64,000 nucleotides of DNA, from the NCBI RefSeq assembly GCF_001691415.1, contig NZ_LRRR01000004.1:124001-188000 (forward strand), given 5' to 3'. The DNA is from Pararhodobacter sp. CCB-MM2. GTDB taxonomy: Bacteria > Pseudomonadota > Alphaproteobacteria > Rhodobacterales > Rhodobacteraceae. Position numbers and translations under genes: made by a program. This document shows positions 24,747-33,543 of this stretch, piece by piece. How positions within the stretch are numbered: position 1 is the first letter of the stretch; the number at the start of each line of letters is the position of its first letter. The notes under the pieces were generated by a model, which was not told the origin of the DNA, did not search any database, and saw only the letters and a program-made list of their open reading frames with translations.

Positions 24747-26047
24747 CCGAATTCCAAGTCGGCCTTCTGGGCATGGGCGCGCTGTTCGTTCTGCTGGGGT
24801 TCCGCATTCCCGTCGCTTTCGCCATGTTCGTGGTGGGCTTCTTCGGGATCTGGAACCTGCACAGCCTCAACGCGGCGATGAACTACCTCGCGTCGGAAAG
24901 CTTCACCATCGCCTCCTCGGCCGAGCTGGTCGTGGTGCCGCTGTTCATCCTGATGGGCAACGTCGCGACCGAGACCGGCATGTCCCGCCGCCTCTATGAC
25001 GCGGCCTATGCGATGATCGGCTCCGTCCGGGGCGGTCTGGCCTCGGCCACGATCATCGGCTGTGGCGGCTTCGCGGCGCTGTCAGGCTCGTCGGTGGCTT
25101 CGGCCCTGACGATGGGCAAGGTCTCGCTGGGCGAGATGGACCGCTTCAAATACGACCCGCGCCTGTCGACCGGCGCAGTGGCCGCAGGCGGTACGCTGGG
25201 CATCCTGATCCCGCCGTCCACGGGCTTCGTGATCTACGCGATCCTGACGCAGGAATCGATCGGGCGGCTGTTCCTTGCGGGCGTGTTGCCGGGCCTTTTG
25301 CTGCTGCTGATGTTCGTGCTGACCGTCATGGTCCAGTGCTGGCTGAAGCCCGAGATGGGCCCCGCCGGTCCCAAGACCACCACCTCCGAGAAGTTTCGGG
25401 CCATGGTCGGCGCGCTGCCGATCCTGTCGGTGATCCTGCTGACCATCGGCGGCATCTACACCGGCATCTTCTCCCCGACCGAGGCCTCGGCCGTCGGCGC
25501 GGGCCTGATCATCGCCATCGGCCTGATCTCGCGCAAGCTGACGCTCATGGCCTTCTGGAACGCGGCGAAATCGTCGGTGGTGACCACGGCGACGGTGATG
25601 TTCATCCTGATCGGCGCCCATATGATCATCCCGTTCATGGCGCTGAGCCACATCCCGCAGGAACTGGGGCATTTCCTGTCCGAGCTGGACATGCCGCGTA
25701 TCGTGGTGCTGTTCCTGATCCTCGGCTGCTACCTGATCCTGGGCTGCTTCCTTGAAGGCTTCGCGATGCTGGTGCTGACGATGCCGATCTTCTTCCCGGT
25801 GATCCAGCAGCTGGGCTTCGATCCGATCTGGTTCGGCGTCCTCGTAGTGCTGACGCTGGAGATGGGCCTGATCTCGCCGCCGGTCGGTGTGAACGTGTTC
25901 ATCGTGAAATCGGTGGCGCCGAACGTGCCGCTGGGCACGATCTTCCGCGGTGTCGGCCCGTTCTGGGTGGCGATGATCGTCACACTCCTGCTGCTGGTCG
26001 CTTTCCCGCAGATCTCTCTGATCCTGCCCAACACGATGATCAACTGA
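24743..26047 (+). CDS. TRAP transporter large permease (DctM), system 2
   Basis: A 434-residue DctM protein with about 12 hydrophobic helices. Family segments GGFAALSGSSVASALTMGKV, GGTLGILIPPSTGFVIYA and SPPVGVNVFIVK are present. Its start is in an ATGA overlap with dctQ and its stop is 1 bp from the alpha/beta hydrolase start, so uptake and catabolism genes are coupled. Confidence 0.93.
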   Translation: MTEFQVGLLGMGALFVLLGFRIPVAFAMFVVGFFGIWNLHSLNAAMNYLASESFTIASSAELVVVPLFILMGNVATETGMSRRLYDAAYAMIGSVRGGLASATIIGCGGFAALSGSSVASALTMGKVSLGEMDRFKYDPRLSTGAVAAGGTLGILIPPSTGFVIYAILTQESIGRLFLAGVLPGLLLLLMFVLTVMVQCWLKPEMGPAGPKTTTSEKFRAMVGALPILSVILLTIGGIYTGIFSPTEASAVGAGLIIAIGLISRKLTLMAFWNAAKSSVVTTATVMFILIGAHMIIPFMALSHIPQELGHFLSELDMPRIVVLFLILGCYLILGCFLEGFAMLVLTMPIFFPVIQQLGFDPIWFGVLVVLTLEMGLISPPVGVNVFIVKSVAPNVPLGTIFRGVGPFWVAMIVTLLLLVAFPQISLILPNTMIN

Positions 26048-26048
26048 C

Positions 26049-26732
26049 ATGACCACGACCCTGCTGATCCCCGGACTTCTGTGTGATGCCTTCTGCTGGG
26101 AGGCGACGCTCGCGCGCCTGCCCGATGCGAAGGTGGCCGACCTGTCGACGCAGGACGACCTCACGCAGATGGCGCGGGATCTGCTGGAGCAGAACCCCGG
26201 CCGCCTTCGGGTGGCCGGGCATTCCATGGGCGCCCGCGTGGCCATGGAGATGGCGCGCCTCGCGCCCGAGCGGATCGAGAAGCTGTCGCTGTTGGACACC
26301 GGCATCCATCCGCTGAAGGAAGGCGAGCCCGCCAAGCGCGCCGAGATCGTCAAGTTCGCCTATGACAACGGGATGCAGGCGCTGGCCGACCGCTGGCTGC
26401 CCCCCATGGTCTGGGCCGAGAACCAGAAGAACACCGCGCTGATGGCCGGCCTCAACGCCATGGTCCTGCGCATGAATCCCGACCTGCACGCGCGCCAAAT
26501 CAACGCGCTGGTCACGCGCCCCGATGCCTCGGCCTATCTCGACCAGATCACCTGCCCGGTGCTGCTGATCGTCGGCCGTCAGGACCAATGGTCCCCCGTT
26601 TCGCAGCATGAGGACATGCTCGCGCTGCTGCCCGACGCCCGTCTCGAAATCATCGAGGAGGCGGGTCACTTCGCCCCGGTCGAACGCCCCGATGCGGTGG
26701 CCGACCTGTTGTCCGAGTTCCTCAAGGACTGA
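26049..26732 (+). CDS. Alpha/beta hydrolase (candidate ring-cleavage-product methylesterase)
   Basis: A 227-residue serine hydrolase with the nucleophile elbow GHSMG (Ser59), acid Asp179 (GRQDQW) and base His207 (AGHFAP); the lid is short. It sits between a TRAP permease and LigA/LigB with gaps of 1 and 4 bp. In Sphingobium syringate catabolism, 3-O-methylgallate cleavage gives a methyl ester (CHMOD) that must be hydrolysed to oxalomesaconate. An esterase in this position could do that, and would explain why no pyrone-dicarboxylate lactonase is encoded nearby. The fold is certain; the substrate is inferred. Confidence 0.85.
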   Translation: MTTTLLIPGLLCDAFCWEATLARLPDAKVADLSTQDDLTQMARDLLEQNPGRLRVAGHSMGARVAMEMARLAPERIEKLSLLDTGIHPLKEGEPAKRAEIVKFAYDNGMQALADRWLPPMVWAENQKNTALMAGLNAMVLRMNPDLHARQINALVTRPDASAYLDQITCPVLLIVGRQDQWSPVSQHEDMLALLPDARLEIIEEAGHFAPVERPDAVADLLSEFLKD

Positions 26733-26736
26733 ACCG

Positions 26737-27096
26737 ATGCAAAATCCTGACCCGGGGGCGATCCCCGAGACCCCGCTCTTCGACCGGGAACGATCCCACA
26801 TGGGCTACGAGCTGAACAAGATGGCCATGGCCCTTGTGTCCGAAGCCAACCGCAAGGCTTTCGCAGCCGATGAGGAAGCCTTCCTCGACCGCTACAAGCT
26901 GAGCCCCGAACAACGCGCGGCCGTGCTGGCCCGCGACTGGCAGGAGATGGTCCGCCTTGGTGGCAACATCTTCTACATCCTCAAGATTTCGGCGCTGAAC
27001 CCGATGCCGGTGACGGCCATCGGTGCGGCGCAGGTGGGCATGGATCACGAGGATTTCCTCGTGCAACGCCTTGGCAAGGAGCGCCGCAATGGCTGA
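26737..27096 (+). CDS. ligA: Aromatic ring-cleavage dioxygenase alpha subunit, LigA type
   Basis: A 119-residue small, mostly helical subunit matching the LigA family (MGYELNKMAMAL, then RDWQEMVRLGGNIFYILKI), which caps the active site of the LigB subunit in protocatechuate 4,5-dioxygenase. The start at 26737 is 4 bp after the hydrolase stop; the longer frame from 26608 is an overlap artefact. Its last 8 bases overlap the ligB start, the expected coupling for a fixed-ratio complex. Confidence 0.9.
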   Translation: MQNPDPGAIPETPLFDRERSHMGYELNKMAMALVSEANRKAFAADEEAFLDRYKLSPEQRAAVLARDWQEMVRLGGNIFYILKISALNPMPVTAIGAAQVGMDHEDFLVQRLGKERRNG

Positions 27097-27937
27097 ACTC
27101 ATCGGTGGCTGCGGCACCTCGCATGTGCCTTCGATCGGCATCGCCCTGGACCGGGGCCTGCAGGACACGCCCGACTGGAAACCCTTCTTCGACGGCTACA
27201 TCCCGGCGAAGGAATGGATCGCCGAGCAGAAGCCCGACATTGCCGTGGTGATCTTCAACGACCATGGCAACGCCTTCTTCCTCGACCGCGTGCCAACCTT
27301 GGCGCTGGGGGTGGCCGAGGAGTACCAGATCATCGACGAGGGCTGGGGCAAGCGGGACATCCCCGCCTTCAAGGGCGCCGCGGATTTCAGCTGGCACCTG
27401 GCCGACGCGATGGTCGAGGGGCATTTCGATCCGCTGATCTGCCGCGAGATCGAGCTCGACCACGGCATCCAGGTGCCGATGGAGCTGTTCTTCGGCCGTC
27501 CCGCCGAGTGGCCGGTGAAGATCGTGCCGATCTTCGTCAACACCGTGCAATACCCGATCCCCACGCCGCAGCGCATGTGGGAGCTGGGCCAGCTTCTGCG
27601 CAAGGCGATCGAAAGCTGGCCGGGCAACGAGCGCATCGTGGTCTTCGGCACCGGCGGTCTGACCCACCAGCTGCAGGGCGCGCGCGCGGGCTTCATGAAC
27701 CGCGACGCCGACAAGGCATGGCTGGCGGAGATCGGTCCCAACCCCGAGAAATATCGCGGCTGGACGCGAGAGCAGTTCGTCGAGACCTTCGGCTCGGAAG
27801 GGGCGGAGCTGATCATGTGGCTGGTGATGCGCGGCTGCATGGACGCGGAGGTCCGCACCGTGATGTCGCATTACTACGCCCCCGCCTCGATGACCGGGGC
27901 CGGCATGGTGGTGCTGGAAAACGAGGGCGCGGCCTGA
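27089..27937 (+). CDS. ligB: Class III extradiol dioxygenase catalytic subunit, LigB type (protocatechuate 4,5-dioxygenase beta)
   Basis: A 282-residue non-heme Fe(II) dioxygenase. The residues that bind iron or act in catalysis in Sphingobium LigB all have counterparts: His12 (GTSHVPS), His59 (NDHGN), His193 (GLTHQL) and Glu240 (SEGAELIMW). It opens the ring of protocatechuate or its 5-substituted analogues next to the catechol. Separate alpha and beta chains argue against a fused gallate dioxygenase (DesB/GalA). With no LigC-type dehydrogenase or LigI lactonase nearby, 3-O-methylgallate or gallate seems the better substrate in this pathway. Confidence 0.92.
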   Translation: MAELIGGCGTSHVPSIGIALDRGLQDTPDWKPFFDGYIPAKEWIAEQKPDIAVVIFNDHGNAFFLDRVPTLALGVAEEYQIIDEGWGKRDIPAFKGAADFSWHLADAMVEGHFDPLICREIELDHGIQVPMELFFGRPAEWPVKIVPIFVNTVQYPIPTPQRMWELGQLLRKAIESWPGNERIVVFGTGGLTHQLQGARAGFMNRDADKAWLAEIGPNPEKYRGWTREQFVETFGSEGAELIMWLVMRGCMDAEVRTVMSHYYAPASMTGAGMVVLENEGAA

Positions 27938-28251
27938 TGTTCTTCCTCATGCGCTGCACCCACCGCGAGAATGCCGACGAGGCCCGCGACGCCCTGCGGC
28001 CGGCCCATCGCGAGTGGAACCGCTCGGGGGCGAATGGCCTCGTGTCGGTGATCACCGGCTCGGCCCTGTGGACTGACGAGGGTGTGGCGCTGGGGCATTG
28101 GGGTGTGATCGAAGCGGCCTCGTTGGCCGATGCGCGCACCTATATCGAGGGCGATCCCTTCGTGACCGGAGGGGTCGTGACCGGGATCGAACTCACGCGG
28201 ATGGCGGATGGTTTCGCCGCCGACCGCATCAACCCCCGCCTGACCGTCTGA
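27937..28251 (+). CDS. YciI-family protein of the ligAB operon
   Basis: A 104-residue alpha+beta barrel protein of the YciI superfamily. The family His-Asp dyad is recognisable: His24 in RPAHREW and Asp73 in EGDPFVTGGV. Members include TftG, an enzyme acting on chlorohydroxyquinol, so a catalytic role on a ring-cleavage or unstable intermediate is possible, for example isomerisation of the dioxygenase product. It is coupled to ligB by a TGATG overlap. Its exact function here is unknown. Confidence 0.82.
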   Translation: MFFLMRCTHRENADEARDALRPAHREWNRSGANGLVSVITGSALWTDEGVALGHWGVIEAASLADARTYIEGDPFVTGGVVTGIELTRMADGFAADRINPRLTV

Positions 28252-28264
28252 GGGAGGAGACATC

Positions 28265-29161
28265 ATGGCCCTGTTCAATTTCCGCAAATCCGCGCCGACC
28301 GATGGCACGAAATCCGAGCTGCTGCCGGGTCTGCTGCAAGGCGCCTCGATCGAGGTGATGCCGCGCACCGCCGCCAAGGTCGAGAGCTTCCGCGACATCC
28401 TGCCTGAGGGCACCCGCGTCTATGTCGCGCATATCGACGGCACGCCCATCGACGAGATGGTCGCCACCGTGAAGCGCCTCACCGACGAGGGCTTCCCGGC
28501 CATGCCGCATGTGCCCGCGCGCATCATCGACAGCCGTGCCACGCTGGAGACCTGGCTCAAACGCTATCGCGAGGAAGCGGGCGCCGAGCAGGCGTTGGTT
28601 CTGGCGGGCGGCGTGCCGACGGTGGCGGGCGAGTTCACCTCGGCCATCGACCTTTTGAAAACCGGCGTGTTCGACCAGCTCGGTTTCAAGCGCCTGCATG
28701 TCGCCGGTCACCCCGAGGGCAACAAGGACATCGACCCCAAGGGCGGCACCAAGGTCGTCGACGAGGCGCTGATGTGGAAGCAGGGCTTCTCGCAGCAGAC
28801 CGATGCCGAGATGGCCATCGCCACGCAATTCGCCTTCGAGGCCGGTCCGATCATCGCCTGGGCCGAGCGGCTGGCGGCCATGGGCGTGACGCTGCCGATC
28901 CATCTGGGCGTCGCGGGTCCGACCAAGCTGCAAACGTTGATCAAATTCGCCATCGCTTGCGGCGTCGGCCCCTCGCTGGGCGTGCTGCAAAAGCGGGCGA
29001 TGGATCTGTCGAAGCTGCTGTTGCCGTTCGAGCCGACCGAGCTGCTGGAGGAAATCGCCGCCTACAAAGCCGCGCATCCCGAGAGCCTTCTCGACAAGAT
29101 CCACATCTTCCCGCTGGGGGGGATCAAGACCTCGGCGACGTGGCTCGGTGAGAACAAGTGA
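28265..29161 (+). CDS. metF: Methylenetetrahydrofolate reductase-like protein (MetF family)
   Basis: A 298-residue TIM-barrel flavoprotein-like member of the MetF family. Glu30 in ASIEVMPRTAAK takes the place of the catalytic Glu in the usual EFFPP motif. Other family features are VLAGGVP (~116) and LHVAGHPEGNKDID (~143-156). Sphingobium likewise places a metF beside ligM, because O-demethylation produces 5-methyl-tetrahydrofolate that must be re-oxidised. The same recycling role is inferred here. The N-terminal motif is divergent from housekeeping MetF, suggesting a dedicated catabolic paralogue. Confidence 0.83.
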   Translation: MALFNFRKSAPTDGTKSELLPGLLQGASIEVMPRTAAKVESFRDILPEGTRVYVAHIDGTPIDEMVATVKRLTDEGFPAMPHVPARIIDSRATLETWLKRYREEAGAEQALVLAGGVPTVAGEFTSAIDLLKTGVFDQLGFKRLHVAGHPEGNKDIDPKGGTKVVDEALMWKQGFSQQTDAEMAIATQFAFEAGPIIAWAERLAAMGVTLPIHLGVAGPTKLQTLIKFAIACGVGPSLGVLQKRAMDLSKLLLPFEPTELLEEIAAYKAAHPESLLDKIHIFPLGGIKTSATWLGENK

Positions 29162-29162
29162 C

Positions 29163-29216
29163 TGACCGGGGGGCTGCCGCCCCCCGGTCCCCCTGCGAGT
29201 ATTTTCAACAAGATGA
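29163..29216 (+). repeat. Intergenic G/C-hairpin repeat, copy 2, acting as convergent terminator
   Basis: A perfect 9-bp stem (ACCGGGGGG / CCCCCCGGT, 29165-29173 and 29180-29188) is followed by CCCCC and GAGTATTTTCAACAAGATGA. It has the same layout as 6579-6628. Lying between the MetF-like gene and the convergent isomerase gene, it probably ends the plus-strand transcript. Confidence 0.65.
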
Positions 29217-29945
29217 TAGGGCGGGGAGCCACGACAGGCTGGCGTCGGTCGGGCCGTTCGGACGGTATTCTGCACCGAAGGGGCCGGGCCAGTCGAGTTG
29301 GGGGAGCAGCGCGGCATAGTCGACCGCGCCATGATCCGGCGCGCCGCGATCCGGGACGGCGGCGAATTGGACATGGCCGATGAGCGCGCGGTGGCGGCGG
29401 TAGGTCGTCAGCACGTCACCCTCGGTCCGGCCGACATGGTAGCAGTCGAACATCAGTTTCAGGTTGGGAAAGCCGAGGGCGGTGCAGGTCTGCGCCGCCC
29501 GTTCCTGTGTCGGCAGATGGTAGCCCGGCACGTCATGGGCGTTGAGCGCCTCGATCAGGATCGTCAGGTCGGGCGCGGTTTCGCAGGCATGGGTGAGGTT
29601 GGCGCGGAAGGTAGCCTCATCACCGTCCTTGCCCGCCATCACATGCACCGCGCGCGTGCCGGTGGCGCGGGCATAGGCCACGGCCTCGTCAATGGCGGCG
29701 CGGGCTTCGGCCTCGCGGCCCTTCAGCGCGGCGAGGCCGAACTCGCCGGGGCCGCCGGGGCGGGTGTTGAGGCCGATCATCGGTAGGCCGGTCTCGGCCA
29801 GGGCCTTCGCCACTGCTTCGGGTGGGGTGGTGTAGGGCCAGTGGCATTCGACGGCCTTGAAGCCCGCCTTTGCGGCGGCGTGGATCGCCTCAGTCAGCGG
29901 CAGCTCGGTCCAGAGGAAGCCGAGATTGGCCGAGAAGGCCCTCAC
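29205..29945 (-). CDS. hyi: Hydroxypyruvate isomerase (Hyi family)
   Basis: A 246-residue xylose-isomerase-like TIM barrel. Metal/catalytic candidates are Glu in LIEALNAHDVPGY, Asp and His in MFDCYHVGR, and Glu in GAEYRPNG near the C-terminus; these match the Hyi/OtnI group that interconverts hydroxypyruvate or related 2-keto sugars. The gene ends inside the intergenic repeat and its start overlaps the DUF1513 gene by 4 bp. Its physiological substrate may be a threonate/erythronate-type intermediate rather than hydroxypyruvate. Confidence 0.82.
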   Translation of the reverse strand: MRAFSANLGFLWTELPLTEAIHAAAKAGFKAVECHWPYTTPPEAVAKALAETGLPMIGLNTRPGGPGEFGLAALKGREAEARAAIDEAVAYARATGTRAVHVMAGKDGDEATFRANLTHACETAPDLTILIEALNAHDVPGYHLPTQERAAQTCTALGFPNLKLMFDCYHVGRTEGDVLTTYRRHRALIGHVQFAAVPDRGAPDHGAVDYAALLPQLDWPGPFGAEYRPNGPTDASLSWLPALSSC

Positions 29946-30988
29946 AGCGTCACGACATGGTTGTCCCAGGACCGGGACCGCAGGCCCAGCGGGCGCGCGC
30001 GACCCTCGGTCACCTGCAGCACGCCGCCGCCACCATCCGTGGTCAGGAAGCCGCCGGGGCAGGGCGCGAGGCCGCAGACATCTGCCCGCGCCGTCGCGCC
30101 GAGGAAAGTCCCTTGCGCGTCAAAGCGGTGCAGCCGGTTGCCGCGGGGCGAAGTGATGCCTACCTCGCCATCCGAGAAGGCGCAGGAGCCGGCATAGCCC
30201 TGCATCAGCGCCTGTTCCTCGGCCGGGGCGGAGGCGAGGATCGGCGCTTCGCCACGGCGGTGCAGACCCAGAAGCGGGACCACCTGCGACGGCTCGCCCT
30301 CCCATTGCATCGCAAAAGCCAGAACCCCATCCTCATGCGCCAGATGGCGGATCGAGTTGAAATGCAGCGAGGGCTCCAGCGCGACCCGTTCGACCACCTC
30401 ATCGCCCTGAATATAGACCAGCGAGGGCGCCATCTCCGGCACGTTCAGCTTGGTGCGGTCGGTGGGATCGGTGGCGATGCCGCCATTGGCGACGGCGAAG
30501 ACGTCACCCGGCAGGCGCAGCACCTCATGCGGGCCGATGCCGCCGGTCTCGATCTGGCCCAGGCGGCGATACTCGCTGTCCCAGATGCCGAGGAAGCCCT
30601 GGCTGTCCGAGGCCCGCTGCTCGACCGTGTAGAGCGTGAGCCCGTCCTCGGTAAAGGCGCCGTGGCCATTGAACTGCATCCCCTCGGGCGGGGTCAGCTG
30701 GCGGATCAGCGCGCCCGAGCCGCAATCGAGCACCAGAGCGAAGGCACCGGGGCGGCGGGCGAAGGCCACGGCCTCGGGCCGGGTCGGATGCGCGGCACCG
30801 GCATGGCCACGGGCGGGCAGGGGCAGGCGGAAGGTGTCCGCGCCGTCCTCGGCGATGCCGAAGAGGGCGTAGGTGCCGTCAGCCTCGCGGGCACAGGCCA
30901 GCCAGCGGGGGCTGCCCGCATCGGCCCAGGAGGGTTTCGGGGCGGCGACGGCCATCAGGCCGGCAAGGAAGGTGCGGCGCGAGGTCAT
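29942..30988 (-). CDS. DUF1513 beta-propeller periplasmic protein of the iron operon
   Basis: A 348-residue protein starting with a twin-arginine-like signal (TSRRTFLAGLMAVAAP). The rest reads as repeated beta blades, with motifs GHGAFTEDG, GPHEVLRLP and SIRHLAHEDG. DUF1513 proteins regularly follow imelysin and di-heme oxidoreductase genes in iron-regulated operons, as here (3-bp gap upstream). The molecular function is unknown; a role in periplasmic iron handling is inferred from linkage only. Confidence 0.82.
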   Translation of the reverse strand: MTSRRTFLAGLMAVAAPKPSWADAGSPRWLACAREADGTYALFGIAEDGADTFRLPLPARGHAGAAHPTRPEAVAFARRPGAFALVLDCGSGALIRQLTPPEGMQFNGHGAFTEDGLTLYTVEQRASDSQGFLGIWDSEYRRLGQIETGGIGPHEVLRLPGDVFAVANGGIATDPTDRTKLNVPEMAPSLVYIQGDEVVERVALEPSLHFNSIRHLAHEDGVLAFAMQWEGEPSQVVPLLGLHRRGEAPILASAPAEEQALMQGYAGSCAFSDGEVGITSPRGNRLHRFDAQGTFLGATARADVCGLAPCPGGFLTTDGGGGVLQVTEGRARPLGLRSRSWDNHVVTL

Positions 30989-30991
30989 GGC

Positions 30992-31978
30992 TCAGTCTCC
31001 GTCCAGCGAGTTGAAGCCCGGCGCGATGCCCATTTCTTCGCCGATATGCACGATCAGCGCATCGCCGGCGGCGCGGATGCGGCCCTGCCAACTCTCCAGC
31101 CGGAACCGGGCCTGTGGGTCTTCGACGTCCTGAAATGCCGGGTCCTCGATGCCGGCGCCAAAATAGGCGGCGGCGGAGAAGGCGCTGTCGACGGCCTCGA
31201 CGGAATGGCCGGCCAGCGACTGCGCCATGGCCTGGATCGCGGCCATCGACAGCTCGATATTGCGCTGGCTGCGGCCCGCGCGCCAGGTCTCGGCACGCGT
31301 CGGGCGCGGGCGATCCGGGGTGCCCATCGGCTGGCCAAGGCGCTGGTCGGCGTTGAATTCCACCCCGCCGTGCAGCTGAGTGAAGATCGCGCGCTCGGCC
31401 TCGTTGGCGGAGAGGAATTGCGCGTTGTCGGGGCTGCCGGCGCTGCGCAGGGCGGGAGCGAAATCCTCGCGCCACGCCAGATCCAGCGCAGCGGCTTGCG
31501 AGGCGAGGTCCTGCGCCATCACCTGCACCAGCGTGCAGGAATAGCTGCCGGCCTCGTAGCTGGCGAAATCGGGATCGTAGAGCATGGTCTCCAGCGCATA
31601 GAGCCCGCGCGCGGCGGCCGAGACCTGCGCGAAATCACTGGCATCGGTGCCCATCGCATCCTCGCCCTCGATCATCCGGGCCAAGGTGCGACGGCCTGAG
31701 TTTCGGCCGTCCGGCCAGAAGGCGATGGTCAGCGCGGCCAGCTCTTGCGGGCCCATGCGCAGATGGCCGATCGCCAGCCAGGCGTCGAAGGCGGCGTTCC
31801 AGGCGTCGGTGACGGCGGCCGGGCGACAATCGGCAGCGGCGGCGGTGGCCAGCGCGGTGCTGGCCTCGGCGAAGGCGGCGGTGCCGGGCAGGACCTGCGC
31901 GTCCAGCACCTGTCCGACATCGGCAAGCGCCGGCGAGGCGGTCAGGGCAAGAAGGGCAAGGGCGTTGAGGTGGCGCAT
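30992..31978 (-). CDS. Imelysin-like (IrpA/EfeO-type) periplasmic protein
   Basis: A 328-residue imelysin (peptidase M75) family protein with a short signal peptide (LALLALTASPALA). The fold is helical; the canonical GxHxxE is not intact at the usual place (SARGLYALETMLYD instead), which is typical of the second, shorter imelysin in these operons. A Trp-rich N-terminal segment (TDAWNAAFDAWLAIGHLRMGP) is present. The start shares a base with the stop of the di-heme oxidoreductase. Probably an iron-binding or iron-reduction accessory protein of the envelope. Confidence 0.82.
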   Translation of the reverse strand: MRHLNALALLALTASPALADVGQVLDAQVLPGTAAFAEASTALATAAAADCRPAAVTDAWNAAFDAWLAIGHLRMGPQELAALTIAFWPDGRNSGRRTLARMIEGEDAMGTDASDFAQVSAAARGLYALETMLYDPDFASYEAGSYSCTLVQVMAQDLASQAAALDLAWREDFAPALRSAGSPDNAQFLSANEAERAIFTQLHGGVEFNADQRLGQPMGTPDRPRPTRAETWRAGRSQRNIELSMAAIQAMAQSLAGHSVEAVDSAFSAAAYFGAGIEDPAFQDVEDPQARFRLESWQGRIRAAGDALIVHIGEEMGIAPGFNSLDGD

Positions 31979-33543
31979 CAGAGGCTCCCTAGGAAACGCA
32001 GAAGGGCGGCACGGTCATCGGGCGCAAGCTCGACGATCTGGTCGCGGGCGGATTGGGCCTCGCCGCCGTGCCAGAGGATCGCCTCCAGCAGGGTACGGGC
32101 GCGGCCGTCATGAAGGAAGTTGGCATAGCCGCTGACCCGTTCGGTCAGGCCGATGCCCCAAAGCGGCGCGGTGCGCCATTCGGTGCCGGTGGCGCGCCCC
32201 TCGGGGCGGTGATCGGCCAGCCCCTCGCCCATGTCGTGCAGCAGCAGGTCGGTATAGGGCCAGATCAGCTGGAAGCTGCGCGGGTCGTCACGGTCGCGAA
32301 GACGGGCAGTCACATGGGCCGGGCGATGGCAGGCCGCGCAGCCGGCCTCGTGGAAGATCGCCCGGCCGCGCAGGACCTCGGGGTCGCTGACATCGCGGCG
32401 CGCGGGCACGCCCAGCATGCCGGTGTAGAAGGTCACGAGGTTCAGCGCCGGGTCCGGCACTTCCAGCCCGCCATGCGTCTCATCGCCGCCGTCAGGCGCG
32501 TCGCGGCAGGCGGTCTGCGCGGCCGTGCAATCGCCCCAACCCGCAGGCAGCAGTGCGGTCGACAGGCCGATGTCGCTGGAGAAAGCCATGGCGGATTGTT
32601 CGCGCAGGCTGGGGGCGCCGGCCTTGTGGCCGAAGCGGCCCAGCATCGGCGCGTCGAATTCCAGCGACCAGACGATGTTCGCGCGGCCCGAGATGCCGTC
32701 GCCATCCGCGTCGTCGGGATCGGCGAGGGCGAGGATCTCGGCGGCAGGGATGGCCTCCAGAAGCCCGAGGCCGATCATCTGCGGCGCCACGCGCGGGCTG
32801 AGCATCGCCGCCTCGCCCAAGGGGCCGAAGGCCAGATCCTCAGGGCGCCACAAGGGGCGACGCAGGCTGGCCGTCTCGCCGCCGTTGAGGGCGACGGGGA
32901 TCTCTTCCCAGTCGACGGCGAGGTGGTATTCGGCCTGTTGGCCCTGAATGGCGAAATCCTGCATCTGGCTGCCGTAGACCGGATGCGGCTCGGTCGCGAT
33001 CCATTCGGCGATACCGTCGGGGCCAGCCGTGCCGTCGGGGGCCGGGACGGAGATCCGCAGGAACAGCGAGGAATGGTCGGCCCCCTCGACGGGCGGCTGG
33101 CCGCGCCCGCCTCGCTGGTGGCAATTGCTGCAGCCACGCGCATTGAACAGCGGGCCCAGCCCATCCGACGCGATGGTCGAGGCAGGGGCGGAGGCCCATT
33201 GCCGCTCGAACAGGGCCTGACCCAGCCGGAAGGTCATCGCCTGCTCGCGGGTCAGGTTGGCGGGGGGCTGCAGGAAAGCATCGTTGCCACGGCGCACACG
33301 CACGGTTCCGGCGCCCCCGGCGCGCAGCTCGAACCGCTGGGCCTGTGTGGGGTCGGTGGGGGCCGCGGTGGCGGCCTCGAGGCGGGTGATTTCCTGCGGG
33401 GTGCGGGGCAGGGCGTCGAGGTGCAGGTCGGGCAGATCCTGCGCAAGCGCAGGCGGGGCGAGGTGGGGCAGGGCCGCAATGAGCCCTGCCGCCAGAACGA
33501 TCTTACTCGGCTTCGTCCATCGGCGCGGCGTTGAGCAGCGCAT
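31978..33543 (-). CDS. Di-heme cytochrome c oxidoreductase (DHOR, DUF1111 family)
   Basis: A 521-residue secreted protein with a signal segment ([20 protein letters not shown]) and two c-type heme motifs: CSNCH (Cys138, Cys141, His142) and CAACH (Cys402, Cys405, His406). This family (COG3488) is a regular partner of imelysin in iron operons and probably transfers electrons in the periplasm. The start at 33543 is chosen for GGAG 9 bp upstream; it makes the gene overlap the end of bfr by 41 bp in another frame. A start at 33588 is possible but gives an extra polar N-terminus before the signal peptide. Confidence 0.87.
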   Translation of the reverse strand: MRCSTPRRWTKPSKIVLAAGLIAALPHLAPPALAQDLPDLHLDALPRTPQEITRLEAATAAPTDPTQAQRFELRAGGAGTVRVRRGNDAFLQPPANLTREQAMTFRLGQALFERQWASAPASTIASDGLGPLFNARGCSNCHQRGGRGQPPVEGADHSSLFLRISVPAPDGTAGPDGIAEWIATEPHPVYGSQMQDFAIQGQQAEYHLAVDWEEIPVALNGGETASLRRPLWRPEDLAFGPLGEAAMLSPRVAPQMIGLGLLEAIPAAEILALADPDDADGDGISGRANIVWSLEFDAPMLGRFGHKAGAPSLREQSAMAFSSDIGLSTALLPAGWGDCTAAQTACRDAPDGGDETHGGLEVPDPALNLVTFYTGMLGVPARRDVSDPEVLRGRAIFHEAGCAACHRPAHVTARLRDRDDPRSFQLIWPYTDLLLHDMGEGLADHRPEGRATGTEWRTAPLWGIGLTERVSGYANFLHDGRARTLLEAILWHGGEAQSARDQIVELAPDDRAALLRFLGSL

